64,000 bases of DNA from Bdellovibrionaceae bacterium UBA2339. Lineage in GTDB: Bacteria > Bdellovibrionota > Bdellovibrionia > Bdellovibrionales > JAMPXM01. The number at the start of each line of letters is the position of its first letter. Positions within the stretch are counted from its first letter, which is position 1. This document shows, in pieces, positions 1-9,057 of this stretch. The notes below the pieces were generated by a model. The model was not told the DNA's origin and made no database searches. It saw only the letters and a program-made list of their open reading frames with translations. The position numbers and the translations under genes were made by a program. The stretch lies in NCBI GenBank assembly GCA_002344785.1, contig DDUL01000052.1, positions 38,324 through 102,323 on the forward strand, read 5' to 3'.

Positions 1-3
1 AGG

Positions 4-486
4 GTGATGTCATCGATGAGCGCGTCGAGCTTTAATGAATTCCAAGTTTTGAGTCTGCGTGATCTCGATGAGGTTTACGCCTGGGCAAAGGCACGGGCCG
101 CCGAACTACATCCTGACGATGCGTTCATTGAGTGGACGGCGGCTTGGCGACGTGAGTCGCTTGAACATTATCTCGCAACGGGATGGTCCATGGCCTCTCG
201 TGATCCCCAAAGCGGACAGCTTCGCGGCTTTGCATTGGCACAGCCGATCTTGTTTTTTCGCCAGCAAACACAAACCGTGTGGCTCGAATATTTGGCGGCG
301 CAAGACGAAACGAAGGCTGCTGAACTGTTTCAAGTGATGATCGGCATCGCGCGCGACAAACACATGCAGCGCCTGCAGTTCGTCAGCTCGACGCTTGAGC
401 TTCCGCAGATTCGCGCCATCGCCGAACAAAGACGCGTCAGGCCTGTCGCCGATCTTGTCATGGAGTTACCCACCACCAAGGAGTGA
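4..486 (+). CDS. GNAT-like small protein (start uncertain)
   Basis: A protein of about 160 residues whose general pattern (an N-terminal strand followed by helices, a central stretch 'GFALAQPILFF', then a second alpha/beta half) suggests an acetyltransferase-like fold. I see no decisive acetyl-CoA motif, so the family call is weak. The frame is still open at the window edge. GTG at 4, ATG at 7 and ATG at 16 are possible starts, and the Shine-Dalgarno could lie outside the window. It ends 4 bases before the ATG of glpD, so the two are probably cotranscribed. Confidence 0.5.
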   Translation: MMSSMSASSFNEFQVLSLRDLDEVYAWAKARAAELHPDDAFIEWTAAWRRESLEHYLATGWSMASRDPQSGQLRGFALAQPILFFRQQTQTVWLEYLAAQDETKAAELFQVMIGIARDKHMQRLQFVSSTLELPQIRAIAEQRRVRPVADLVMELPTTKE

Positions 487-490
487 TCGC

Positions 491-2194
491 ATGTCGACGT
501 CAACGAGCGAGTCGAAACACGGTTCAGTGAACTCGCGACTTCGTCTATCGGTTCACGATCGGCCCAAGATGCTCGAACAGCTCGAGTCTGAAGTCTTCGA
601 TCTCGTGATCATTGGCGGCGGGATCACAGGAGCTGGCGCGGCTCGCGACGCGGCATCGCGCGGCTTGCGGGTCGCCCTCATCGAAGCCAAGGACTTCGCC
701 ATCGGCACAAGTTCACGATCTTCGAAGCTGGTGCATGGCGGAATTCGTTATCTTGAAAATTATGAGTTTCATCTCGTGTTCGAGGCGCTCAGTGAACGAC
801 AGCTGTTGTTCGAGCTCGCTCCGCATCTCGTGCATCCGCTCCGCTTTGTCTTGCCGGTGTACGAGGGCTATCGCTTCGGCATGGGCATGATGGGGCTTGG
901 CATGTGGGCGTACGACGCGCTTTCAATGTTCGAAGCGCCGGAGCTTCACGAGCGCCTCTCGCCCTCGGAGACTCGCGATCGCCTACCCTCGCTCAAGCCT
1001 GAAGGACTGAAGGGGAGTTACGTTTACTCAGATGCCTACATGGATGATGACCGCCTCGTGTTGGAGACACTGCGATCCGCTGTCGCTCAAGGGGCGCTCG
1101 CGGTCAATCGCATGAAAGCTGTCGAGGCGATTTTCAATTCACAAGGTCGTGTGGAAGGCGTCGTCGCTCAGGATGTGAAGACTTCGCGCCGCTATGCCAT
1201 TCGTGGCCGACATGTTGTCAGCACCGTCGGCGTTTGGACAGATCAGGTGGCGACGGATCTTCTCAAGACTTGGAAGCCGATCTTGCGACCATCCAAAGGC
1301 GTGCACCTCACCTTTCCAAGATCGCGTTTCGATCTGCAAGACGCCGTGGTGATGTCGGAAGACAAGCGCATTGTGTTTGGAATTCCTCGCCACGAAATGT
1401 TCATCGTCGGGACCACTGATACGGACTTCAAGGGCGATGCCTACGACGTCAGCGTCACGCCCGAAGACGTGCGTTACCTTCTCGGCGTCACGGAAGAGTA
1501 CTTTCCGGGCGCGAAAATTTCTGCGCGAGACATCATGGCCAGTTACGCGGGTGTGCGCCCACTTGTGGACGATGGCTCCGCAACAGAGTCTAAGACTTCG
1601 CGCGAGCACGTGATCTTGGCGGATCCTCGCGGCATCACCTTCATTGCCGGGGGAAAGTACACCACCTATCGTCATATGGCCGAGCAGACGGTCGATGCGG
1701 CTCTCGGGCAAATGCAGCTCGAAGACCAAGTCAAATTCGGCAGATCGCGCACGACTGAAGCTTTGAATCCGCTGGCGACCGTTGACAAATTGGCGACGGC
1801 GCGTGCGCGCGTCGATGAATGGGCCATTCAGTTTCAAATCGCACGCCATGCAGCGGAAACGCTCGCTGATCGACACGCTTTGGAAGCTGAAGCGCTTTGG
1901 GATTTGGATCCCGGCCCGGCATTCAGTGCGGACGAGCGACTGTGGACGATGGAGGCCCTGCACGCGATTCGCGAAACCATGTGTGACTCACTCGTGGACT
2001 TTTACTTTCGTCGTGTGCCTTTGGCGCTTTCGCGAACGGATCATGGTCTGCCGCTCATCGGCCGCATCAGTCGAGCATTTCAAGAGGAGCTTAACTGGAG
2101 CGATGCTGAGCGCGCGTCGCAAACGCGGCAACTGCAAGAGCAAATTCAGCGCGAGTTCGCATGGCGGTCGGCGTTCTCAGAAGCCTCCACGTGA
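491..2194 (+). CDS. glpD: Aerobic glycerol-3-phosphate dehydrogenase
   Basis: Oxidises sn-glycerol-3-phosphate to dihydroxyacetone phosphate at the inner membrane and passes electrons to quinone through FAD. The 567-residue product is of normal family length. A Rossmann FAD-binding motif (IIGGGITGAGAARD) lies near residues 40-53, followed by the family signature around GTSSRSSKLVHGGIRYLE (residues 72-89), and a C-terminal helical GlpD domain follows. I chose ATG 491, four bases after the upstream stop. Longer in-frame starts would overlap the previous gene by about 90 bases and add no conserved sequence. There is no glpK or glpF nearby, so it acts here as a stand-alone dehydrogenase gene. The family call is secure. 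Confidence 0.95.
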   Translation: MSTSTSESKHGSVNSRLRLSVHDRPKMLEQLESEVFDLVIIGGGITGAGAARDAASRGLRVALIEAKDFAIGTSSRSSKLVHGGIRYLENYEFHLVFEALSERQLLFELAPHLVHPLRFVLPVYEGYRFGMGMMGLGMWAYDALSMFEAPELHERLSPSETRDRLPSLKPEGLKGSYVYSDAYMDDDRLVLETLRSAVAQGALAVNRMKAVEAIFNSQGRVEGVVAQDVKTSRRYAIRGRHVVSTVGVWTDQVATDLLKTWKPILRPSKGVHLTFPRSRFDLQDAVVMSEDKRIVFGIPRHEMFIVGTTDTDFKGDAYDVSVTPEDVRYLLGVTEEYFPGAKISARDIMASYAGVRPLVDDGSATESKTSREHVILADPRGITFIAGGKYTTYRHMAEQTVDAALGQMQLEDQVKFGRSRTTEALNPLATVDKLATARARVDEWAIQFQIARHAAETLADRHALEAEALWDLDPGPAFSADERLWTMEALHAIRETMCDSLVDFYFRRVPLALSRTDHGLPLIGRISRAFQEELNWSDAERASQTRQLQEQIQREFAWRSAFSEAST

Positions 2195-2195
2195 A

Positions 2196-2221
2196 GCCGA
2201 AAAAATAGGCCGAAAAAATAG
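2196..2221. repeat. Perfect 13-bp tandem duplication after glpD
   Basis: GCCGAAAAAATAG occurs twice head to tail directly after the glpD stop codon. It is A-rich and has no stem, so it is not an obvious terminator. A simple local duplication is the most economical explanation. Confidence 0.85.
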
Positions 2222-2320
2222 GCGAAGCTTTGCCGTCCGAAGCGGCGGAGCTCGAGCCCATCAGCGTGAGCCGACTTGGCGACAGCTAACGCAGCGGGGC
2301 GAGAATCCTAACTTGGCGAA

Positions 2321-2350
2321 TTGACCATTGTTTCCGGTCGCGCCTAGACT
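2321..2350 (+). promoter_or_regulatory. Candidate sigma-70 promoter of mreB
   Basis: TTGACC (2321-2326) and TAGACT (2345-2350) are separated by 18 bases, about 58 bases before the mreB start. Five of six bases match the -35 consensus and four of six match the -10. It is the only good pair in the 213-base gap. Predicted by eye. Confidence 0.45.
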
Positions 2351-2407
2351 TTTCCCAGACCTTCTCGTCAACTCCTCACATCGATCGCCGGGAGAGCCAA
2401 CAACGTC

Positions 2408-3451
2408 ATGAGCTTTTTCGACAAAATTACGGATTACTTTGCCAACGACCTCGCGATTGACCTCGGTACCGCCAACACTCTCGTTTACGCCAAAGGTCAC
2501 GGCATCATTCTCGACGAACCTTCGGTCGTTGCTGTTCAGAAAAACTATCGCGGCATGCTCAATCGCGTTCTCGCGGTCGGTAAAGAAGCGAAAGAAATGC
2601 TGGGCCGTACTCCGGGCTCCATCGTCGCGATCCGACCGATCAAAGACGGCGTCATCGCCGATTTCGAAGTCACACAACAAATGCTCAAGTACTTCATTGC
2701 GAAGTCGACGGCGCATAAAAAATCAGTGCTTCGTCCGCGGATCATCATCTGCGTTCCCTATGGAATCACGCAGGTCGAGAAGAAAGCCGTGAAGGAATCC
2801 GCATTTTCGGCGGGTGCGCGTGAAGTGTATTTGATCGAAGAGCCGATGGCGGCGGCGATCGGCGCGGGTCTGCCGATCACTGAACCGATCGGTAACATGG
2901 TCGTTGATATCGGTGGCGGCACGACAGGTGTCGCCGTGATTTCATTGAACGGCATCGTTTACTGCAAATCGATCAAAGTTGCGGGCGACAAGTTCGACGA
3001 GGCGATCGTCAACTATGTCCGCCGCCAGTTTAACTTGCTCATTGGTGAGCAGTCGGCCGAGCGAATCAAAATTCAAATCGGCAATGCGTATCCCTTTGAA
3101 GAAGAACGCGTGATGGAGATCAAGGGTCGCGATCTGGTCGCGGGTGCGCCGAAGACGATCGAGATCACATCTTCGCAAGTCAACGACGCGCTGATGGACC
3201 CGCTCTCCGAAGTCGTCGACGCCGTACGTACCGCACTCGAGAAGACTCCACCGGAACTTGCCGCCGACATCGTCGACAACGGCATTGTGCTGACGGGTGG
3301 GGGCGCCTTGCTTGCGAACCTCGACATTCTTCTTCGTGAGCGAACAGGACTGCCGGTCACGATCGCTGAAGATCCTTTGACCTGCGTGGTTTTGGGTTCC
3401 GGAAAAGCCTTGGATCAGTTCGATCTCTATAAGCAAGTTTGCGTGGATTGA
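2408..3451 (+). CDS. mreB: Rod-shape-determining actin homologue MreB
   Basis: Bacterial actin that polymerises on the inner face of the cytoplasmic membrane and directs lateral peptidoglycan synthesis. At 347 residues it has the standard length. The phosphate-1 loop 'DLGTANTLVY' is near residue 18, the phosphate-2 motif 'VVDIGGGTT' near residue 164, and the adenosine motif 'NGIVLTGGGALL' near residue 290. The N-terminus 'MSFFDKITDYFANDLAIDLG' carries the usual short amphipathic lead. The start has GGGAGAG about 9 bases upstream. mreC, mreD, pbp2 and rodA are not adjacent, so this is a solitary mreB, possibly one of several paralogues. The next gene starts 37 bases downstream. Confidence 0.96.
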   Translation: MSFFDKITDYFANDLAIDLGTANTLVYAKGHGIILDEPSVVAVQKNYRGMLNRVLAVGKEAKEMLGRTPGSIVAIRPIKDGVIADFEVTQQMLKYFIAKSTAHKKSVLRPRIIICVPYGITQVEKKAVKESAFSAGAREVYLIEEPMAAAIGAGLPITEPIGNMVVDIGGGTTGVAVISLNGIVYCKSIKVAGDKFDEAIVNYVRRQFNLLIGEQSAERIKIQIGNAYPFEEERVMEIKGRDLVAGAPKTIEITSSQVNDALMDPLSEVVDAVRTALEKTPPELAADIVDNGIVLTGGGALLANLDILLRERTGLPVTIAEDPLTCVVLGSGKALDQFDLYKQVCVD

Positions 3452-3487
3452 GGTCGAAATGCAGAGCGGTGGGGGACTTGAGGTTCA

Positions 3488-3961
3488 ATGAAACTGGATC
3501 AAGTTCGTTCCATCGCCTTGTTTTTTGCTCTGGGATTGATGGATCAGAAGTCCGCCCAGCAAGCCGCGCAAAAAACCATCGCATCTCTTAAAGCTAAGTT
3601 TGGCGATCGTCCCAGTTCGCCGGATGCGGCGCTCTGGTCGACAGCCGCGGTATTGGCCGAGTGTCGCAAACAATGGAAAACCCACGCGCGTTCCTTGCCA
3701 GGTCATCGCGTGCGCACAGGTGATGAACACTTCGTGATTCCTTCTGACTTTGATTTGCAGGTTTGGCGACGCTATCAAAAGGATGCGCCTGAAGAAGATG
3801 TGATGGCGACATTGATGAAGAATCTATTTCACGCCACGGATGAAGAGCTGGCCGAAGGCCTGCAGACTTCGGTGGGCACCATACGCTTTCGACTGGGCAA
3901 GAGCGTTCGTCAACTTGGGCTGTCGATCCGCAGCCAACCGAAAGATGGCCCGATCACATGA
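3488..3961 (+). CDS. Sigma-region-4-like helix-turn-helix protein
   Basis: A 157-residue protein. Its C-terminal part 'ATDEELAEGLQTSVGTIRFR' reads like region 4 of an ECF sigma factor or a related helix-turn-helix: acidic recognition start, G-T turn, then an R-x-R segment. The N-terminal 100 residues are helical, but I do not recognise sigma region 2. The gene overlaps the next one by ATGA. That gene encodes a membrane protein with an anti-sigma-like N-terminus, the classic arrangement of a sigma/anti-sigma pair. The role is therefore inferred mainly from the pairing and the HTH. It could also be an unrelated DNA-binding adaptor. Confidence 0.6.
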   Translation: MKLDQVRSIALFFALGLMDQKSAQQAAQKTIASLKAKFGDRPSSPDAALWSTAAVLAECRKQWKTHARSLPGHRVRTGDEHFVIPSDFDLQVWRRYQKDAPEEDVMATLMKNLFHATDEELAEGLQTSVGTIRFRLGKSVRQLGLSIRSQPKDGPIT

Positions 3962-4989
3962 GCGATTCGAATGATGGCCGCCGCAAGCTGACTCCGTTCT
4001 TAGCTCACGAGATGTTGTACGACTATGTCGTCGGCAATCTCGATCCGGAACGACGTGCCGCAGTCGAAGACTTCATTCGTTCAGATCGCGAAAGCCAGAA
4101 TCTGCTCGAGGCCATTCGGCGCGGGCTTCGCTATGCCGAGCGACTTGATGAATTGAATCTAACGCCAAGTGAACTCGAGCACATCTCAAGTGCCGAATCC
4201 TTTGTGTCCCTCTCCAAGCGCATGTCGCGTTGGTCGGAGTGGCCGGATGCTTTGCGCTGGTCGATTGTCGCCGTCTTCATTTCCACCATGACAGCACTCA
4301 CTGTGGTCACTGTTCCTTGGAACAAGGCCGCGCGATTTGTTCCGTCTTGGAACTTAGGTCAGTCGGCGGATCAAGGTGAGCATCTCAAGTTGGCGGATCT
4401 TTCGCGTTCACAAGTCGACGAAGAAGAAATGGAGGATTCTGGCAGCGGAATCACGGACTCGGCCAATGCCGACGCCGGTACGACTGGGGATTCAAGCGGA
4501 GATCAGGAATTTGCGGACTCAGCGCCCGTGGCCTCTTCCGTAACTTCGAAGCCGAACCCAACTCCCCAGCCAACGCCACTCGCTTCGCAACTTCCGCCCG
4601 TCGTGGCCATGGCCCCGACACCGCGACCGCAGCCGACGCCGGTCGCAAATGCAACCCCGGCGCAGGGGATTGCATCGCGAAGCAAGCCCGCCGAGCAAGG
4701 CGTGGTGAATCGGGCCTTCATGAGCATCGATCGGCTTGACGAGTTGTCGCCGAAAATCGTCGTGCAAATCAAAGAATTGGGTGCGGAGAAAGCCGGCGAG
4801 GTCGAGTTGGGTTGGAAGCGCGGCACAGGCCGCTATTTTCACTTTGCGATTCCCGAGGCCAACGAAGCGCGACTTCTCGAAGTGCTTCGGGCCTATGGTC
4901 CAGTCCGAATTTCAAAGGATGTCCACCCGCGCGTGATGCCGCCGGGCCAGCTTCGATTTATCCTATGGATCGAGTCATCTGGAAATTGA
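3958..4989 (+). CDS. Anti-sigma-like single-pass membrane protein
   Basis: A 343-residue protein with three visible parts. A cytoplasmic helical N-terminus (residues 10-60, with 'YDYVVGNLDPERRAAVEDFI') resembles the ZAS-type anti-sigma fold but lacks the HxxxCxxC zinc ligands. One transmembrane segment lies at about residues 98-120. A long exported region follows: acidic, then Pro/Thr-rich (PTPQPTPL, PRPQPTP), then a compact C-terminal domain of about 100 residues. It overlaps the HTH gene upstream by 4 bases, so translation is probably coupled. I infer that it holds the upstream factor inactive at the membrane and senses an envelope signal. The histidine kinase starts 21 bases downstream. 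Confidence 0.6.
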   Translation: MSDSNDGRRKLTPFLAHEMLYDYVVGNLDPERRAAVEDFIRSDRESQNLLEAIRRGLRYAERLDELNLTPSELEHISSAESFVSLSKRMSRWSEWPDALRWSIVAVFISTMTALTVVTVPWNKAARFVPSWNLGQSADQGEHLKLADLSRSQVDEEEMEDSGSGITDSANADAGTTGDSSGDQEFADSAPVASSVTSKPNPTPQPTPLASQLPPVVAMAPTPRPQPTPVANATPAQGIASRSKPAEQGVVNRAFMSIDRLDELSPKIVVQIKELGAEKAGEVELGWKRGTGRYFHFAIPEANEARLLEVLRAYGPVRISKDVHPRVMPPGQLRFILWIESSGN

Positions 4990-5010
4990 GCCCAGCCTGA
5001 GGAGATCCAC

Positions 5011-6990
5011 GTGCCGACCCCTGCCGCGCGACCGGCCGCAACGGCCATGTCGTCTCGACGACGAAACTATCGTCCGCGCCGAAGTCTCAGAACCATTCTG
5101 TTGATTTGGTTCTTGCTGCTCTCGTTGGTCCCGCTCATGTTCGTGACCGGCTACTCACTGGTGAAATACGAAGAAGCCATCGACTCCGAGCTTGTGCAGC
5201 GGTTGCAGGCGAACTCGCGCGAAGTGGCCACCACGATTTCTGAGTATGAGCGATATCTTGCCACACGTCGTGACCGACTTCGCAATGATCCCAAGCTGCA
5301 ATTCCATCTGAGTGTCGGCTCTGCCGTGGCCGTTCGCCAAATGACCTCAGGAATCTTGGCCAATAGCTTTGTATCCGAAATCTCAGTCTTCGATCGCGAC
5401 TACCAACGCATTTCGGTTTTGTCGCAAGCGGATTTGCAAGTCGGTCGTGAGGCGATCAATCCAGAGCCGCAACTCGCTCTGCACGAGGCCTTCACACAGA
5501 AGCTGGGGCAACAACACCAAATTGTTGTGGCGAGTGTTGGACCACAAAATAGTTTAGATCTGATCTCCATCGTTCGCATCGACGGCAAAAACGGCAGCCC
5601 CGTCGGAGCCGTCGAAGAAGTGATCAACTTAGGCGGCGCCTTTCTCGAAAATCTGAAGAAGCGACTTGGTCTGGAGATTCTGGTGTTTGATTCACGAGGT
5701 GACCTGGTCGCCGCCAGTCACCCGGATCTCTTGTTGTTTCCCAAGGACTACTTCCACGGCAATGTTCAAGCTTTGGCATCGGGCGGGCAGTCGCTGTTTG
5801 ATTTGGCTCTTCGCGGAGAGCCGCTGGGCTTCATGCTCACCAAGATTCAGTGGGGCGACTCCAATTTTTCGATTGGACTTGGAGCCAGCAAGCGCAAAGC
5901 GAAGGCCGTACTTCGCAACATCAACTTAGCCTTCTTCACGGTGATCGGCGCCGTCGGTCTGCTGCTCATCCTCACCGCTTTTGTCACTTCGCGGATCGTG
6001 CTCCGTCCTCTCAATGATTTGGTAGAGGCACTTCGTAGTATGGAGCTTGAAGATGGTCCGATCGAAATCCCGGTGACCACCGAAACCGAGATCGGCGTGC
6101 TCACCGAAAGCTTCAACGAGATGTCGCATCGAATCCATCTCGCCCGCCAAGAACTCAAGACAAAGATCGAAGAGCTCGAGGCCGCCAATCGCGAAATTCG
6201 TGACACTCAGGCGCGCCTGGTGCACACCGCAAAAATGGCGAGTCTCGGTCAACTTGTCGCAGGCGTAGCGCACGAGCTCAATAATCCCATCGGCTTTGTT
6301 TACAGCAACATGGCGACGCTTCGCGATTACTCACAGAGACTCGTCCACCTCATCGAACTTGCGGAGAAAAATCCCAAGGCCCTTGAGTCCGAGAAGGCGA
6401 AGGCTGACTACGAGTTCGTCCAAGCCGATCTGCCTAAGTTGATCGCGTCCTGCGAAGACGGCGCTCGGCGCATGAAAGAGATCGTGGTCAAGCTTCGCAA
6501 CTTCTCCCGCTTGGATGAGGCGAAGCTCAAGAAGGTCAACTTGCGCGACGGATTGGAGAGCACCTTGGCGCTTCTGCACGGTGAGCTCAAGAATCGCATC
6601 GAAGTCGAGGCCGAGTACGCCGAGGTTCCCGAAGTCACTTGCTACGCCAGCCAAATCAATCAAGTGTTCATGAACATTCTTTCCAATGGCGCTCAGGCGA
6701 TTGAGGGCGAAGGCAAAATTCGCATTCAACTTGATCAGCCGGATGCGCAACACGTGCGCGTGCGAATTTCTGACTCGGGACGTGGCATGGATCGAGAAAC
6801 TCTCGAGCGAATCTTCGACCCCTTCTTCACCACCAAAGACGTCGGCCAAGGCACAGGCCTAGGACTTTCCATCTCCTACGGCATCATCAAAAAGCATGGC
6901 GGGGAGATTCAAGTGACCTCGAGCCCCGGCCAGGGATCGGAATTCACGATTCTCCTGCCCATTGAGAGCGCGCTGCCTGCGGGCAGCTAG
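5011..6990 (+). CDS. Membrane sensor histidine kinase
   Basis: A 659-residue transmembrane kinase. TM1 lies near residues 27-50, an extracytoplasmic sensor region (probably Cache-like) at about 50-300, TM2 at about 305-328 and a HAMP linker at about 330-385. The HisKA box 'GVAHELNNPIGF' puts the phosphorylated His at 421. The HATPase domain shows an N-box (NQVFMNILSNGAQA), G1 (DSGRGMD) and G2 (GTGLGLS). The 'HELNNP' H-box is typical of NtrB/ZraS-like kinases. No response regulator is adjacent, so the partner is unknown. The GTG start at 5011 is preceded by GAGGAG. The gene follows the sigma/anti-sigma-like pair closely and may share its transcript. Confidence 0.9.
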   Translation: MPTPAARPAATAMSSRRRNYRPRRSLRTILLIWFLLLSLVPLMFVTGYSLVKYEEAIDSELVQRLQANSREVATTISEYERYLATRRDRLRNDPKLQFHLSVGSAVAVRQMTSGILANSFVSEISVFDRDYQRISVLSQADLQVGREAINPEPQLALHEAFTQKLGQQHQIVVASVGPQNSLDLISIVRIDGKNGSPVGAVEEVINLGGAFLENLKKRLGLEILVFDSRGDLVAASHPDLLLFPKDYFHGNVQALASGGQSLFDLALRGEPLGFMLTKIQWGDSNFSIGLGASKRKAKAVLRNINLAFFTVIGAVGLLLILTAFVTSRIVLRPLNDLVEALRSMELEDGPIEIPVTTETEIGVLTESFNEMSHRIHLARQELKTKIEELEAANREIRDTQARLVHTAKMASLGQLVAGVAHELNNPIGFVYSNMATLRDYSQRLVHLIELAEKNPKALESEKAKADYEFVQADLPKLIASCEDGARRMKEIVVKLRNFSRLDEAKLKKVNLRDGLESTLALLHGELKNRIEVEAEYAEVPEVTCYASQINQVFMNILSNGAQAIEGEGKIRIQLDQPDAQHVRVRISDSGRGMDRETLERIFDPFFTTKDVGQGTGLGLSISYGIIKKHGGEIQVTSSPGQGSEFTILLPIESALPAGS

Positions 6991-7053
6991 CTTTTCATCT
7001 CAAGACCTCCGTCGAGTTCGCCGATAAGATACTTGAAGGGGCATCCGATGCGC

Positions 7054-7068
7054 GTCTCATTTTGAGAC
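7054..7068. promoter_or_regulatory. GTCTCA-TTT-TGAGAC dyad, copy 1
   Basis: A perfect 6-bp dyad with an all-A/T three-base centre, 64 bases after the histidine kinase stop and 21 bases before the ATG at 7089. The same arms recur at 31484, 33548 and 48735. A regulator binding site is the simplest reading. It has no T-run, so it is not a standard terminator. Confidence 0.6.
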
Positions 7069-7088
7069 AAGCGTCGGCGTGTGAACTC

Positions 7089-8126
7089 ATGAACGCGAAG
7101 CGCGCTTATCCCAAACCGGCTTCACTGAAGCGATCAAAGCCCGTGCTGGATCCCTCCAGCACGTCGGCTCATCGCGCGAAGCTTCGCGCGCAAGAGATCC
7201 GCGACCTTTTCAATCGCTCACAGGAAAAGACTCTCGCCATTCCTCCGCAAAACGCCTTGCCGGACGCTTCGCCCGAAGATGATGAGAAGACGATTCCGCT
7301 CTCACCCGTTGCCGTCAAACATCAGGCTCGCGCGACCCAGGGCGAAGACACGCGCCTGATCGCACCCGTGTATCGGGATTCCGCTCGCCAGCGGCCCGAG
7401 GACGCGGTGATCGCCAACGCGCCTTACAGTCCTGCCATTCGCATCACTGATCCCAATTCGCCCGGTCCTGCGCCGTTCTCGGATGCGACGACGCGAATTC
7501 ACAATCAGCCCATCGCCCAATCGAGCGAAGAGTCAGCGAGTGAAACTGAAGAAGATCAACAAGGGCGTCCGTGGTTCGCGTGGATGCTCGTCGCAGTCAG
7601 CGTGATCGGTCTTTCGATTTGGCAATATCGCGAGTTCACAGCACAGAGGTCCGAGGGTCTTCCCTTAGGGCGCCCGCGCGGTGAAATCTCCGTGAGCGAA
7701 AGTCGCGAACGAATTTCTTTTTATCGCACGCATCTCGGCAATGTGCTGAATCGTCAGCGAGTCGAAGTCGAAATGGAAAACTTCCGTAAGGCGCCCACGC
7801 AAAGTGTTGAGCTGACAACACGCGATTCGGCGCGCCCACTGCTTGGCGTGCCGCTCACACAAGAAGGTCTGCCTTCGATCGATCGCGGGCAACTCGTGCC
7901 GGTATCGCCGGATCATCCCGACGCGCGCATTCAATATTCGCTGCAGGAGGAAGCTGACCGCGAAGCTTGGACAAAAAAGGCCAACGAGCAGTACATCGAC
8001 GACTTTCTCGCCAATGCTCGAGCGCAAGGCTATGATGTCATCCTCGATAAGGATCTCAACGTCATCGATGTGCGTCCCGCCCGAAAGGGATCCACCGGAC
8101 CATCACGCGGCGGCGTCAGCCGCTAA
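7089..8126 (+). CDS. Unknown single-pass membrane protein
   Basis: I do not recognise this 345-residue protein. The first 160 residues are polar, low in hydrophobics and rich in Pro, Ser and charged residues. One transmembrane helix lies at about 161-180 (PWFAWMLVAVSVIGLSIWQY), and a basic/acidic mixed domain of about 160 residues ends in an Arg/Gly tail. This suggests a long cytoplasmic N-terminus and an exported C-terminus, somewhat like TonB-type or FHA-linked envelope proteins. ATG 7089 is preferred because the upstream in-frame TTG at 7062 lies inside the palindromic dyad at 7054-7068. Confidence 0.6.
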   Translation: MNAKRAYPKPASLKRSKPVLDPSSTSAHRAKLRAQEIRDLFNRSQEKTLAIPPQNALPDASPEDDEKTIPLSPVAVKHQARATQGEDTRLIAPVYRDSARQRPEDAVIANAPYSPAIRITDPNSPGPAPFSDATTRIHNQPIAQSSEESASETEEDQQGRPWFAWMLVAVSVIGLSIWQYREFTAQRSEGLPLGRPRGEISVSESRERISFYRTHLGNVLNRQRVEVEMENFRKAPTQSVELTTRDSARPLLGVPLTQEGLPSIDRGQLVPVSPDHPDARIQYSLQEEADREAWTKKANEQYIDDFLANARAQGYDVILDKDLNVIDVRPARKGSTGPSRGGVSR

Positions 8127-8180
8127 ACGAGGCGCGCGGCCCCATGCGGCCCGCTGCCAACTGAATCACTCACATTCAAT

Positions 8181-8717
8181 TCACCTATGTGGGACCTCTT
8201 GAATCCGCGGAGGTTCGCGAAAGAGCTGCGGCCGAAGGGCCGCGAGCGATTTGTAGCTTCGCTCCGTCACGATCACATGATCGATCACAGGAATCTCCAT
8301 CATCCATGAACAACGCGTGATCTTTTCCGTAAAGGCCCAGTCCAGCGACGAGGGGCGCGGATCACCGGAGGGATGATTGTGCAAAAGTAAGAGTCGGCTG
8401 GCATTCATGCGGACCGCAAACCGGAACACATCGCGCGGATGCGCCAGGCAACAGTCGACGGTGCCGCGAAAGAGCATCTCAGCATGAATGAGTTCTTGAG
8501 CTGTCGTGAGCGCCATCGCCCAAAACTCCTCGCGATCCATGCGCAAGTGCGGACGCAGCCAGTTGGCCGCCGCTCGTGCTGTGCCGATTCGAACTCTGCG
8601 GGGATGACCTGTCTTCGACGTTCGTCGAGGCTCAGTCGCCAATTCGCTCTCCACCTGAGAAGAGACGCGGAGCGCAGAGTGAGAGTTTGCCGTGAAGTTA
8701 ATGTGTCCCTGAGACAT
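8181..8717 (-). CDS. RadC-like JAMM/MPN-domain protein
   Basis: A 178-residue protein with the RadC-family JAMM metal motif 'LHNHPSGDPRPSSLDW' near residues 112-127. The motif supplies two His and one Asp, as in Zn isopeptidase-like folds, and the upstream Glu in 'ELIHAEMLFRGT' is also present. It lacks the N-terminal HhH region of full-length RadC (about 220 residues in E. coli). The N-terminal 50 residues are basic and unrelated. The start at 8717 is set by AGGGGA about 7 bases upstream. RadC proteins are often called DNA-repair proteins, but their biochemical role is not established. It is convergent with the gene before it. Confidence 0.85.
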   Translation of the reverse strand: MSQGHINFTANSHSALRVSSQVESELATEPRRTSKTGHPRRVRIGTARAAANWLRPHLRMDREEFWAMALTTAQELIHAEMLFRGTVDCCLAHPRDVFRFAVRMNASRLLLLHNHPSGDPRPSSLDWAFTEKITRCSWMMEIPVIDHVIVTERSYKSLAALRPQLFREPPRIQEVPHR

Positions 8718-8952
8718 GAGGTTTTCCCCTTGTAAAATTGCACGCCAAGCCAAGCCAAGCTGTAGGGGCGGCAACGCTTTGAGATTATGAATTCGCCTGC
8801 GATGGACGAAGCTTACGGCGCACCAGGCTTGGAACGGTTTTTTTGAACGACTGTGGCTTTTTCGTCCGACGCTCTCCGTCTTGCGACGGGTGCCGTCACC
8901 CTCGTCGCTGAGGTCCGTTGGTGTGGACTCGCACGAAAGACGATGTCCAAGG

Positions 8953-8982
8953 TTGCAGGCCCTATGTTCGCTTCTTTACAAT
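8953..8982 (+). promoter_or_regulatory. Candidate promoter of the lpoB gene
   Basis: TTGCAG (8953-8958) and TACAAT (8977-8982) are separated by 18 bases, about 75 bases before the lpoB start. The -10 matches five of six consensus bases and the -35 is weak. It is the best pair in the gap between the divergent radC-like and lpoB genes. Confidence 0.4.
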
Positions 8983-9057
8983 GAACTCCGCGAGATGTTC
9001 CACATTCAAACCGTCGCCTATGCGAGCCGTGCTGAACGCGAACCGAGGAGTATCAAG

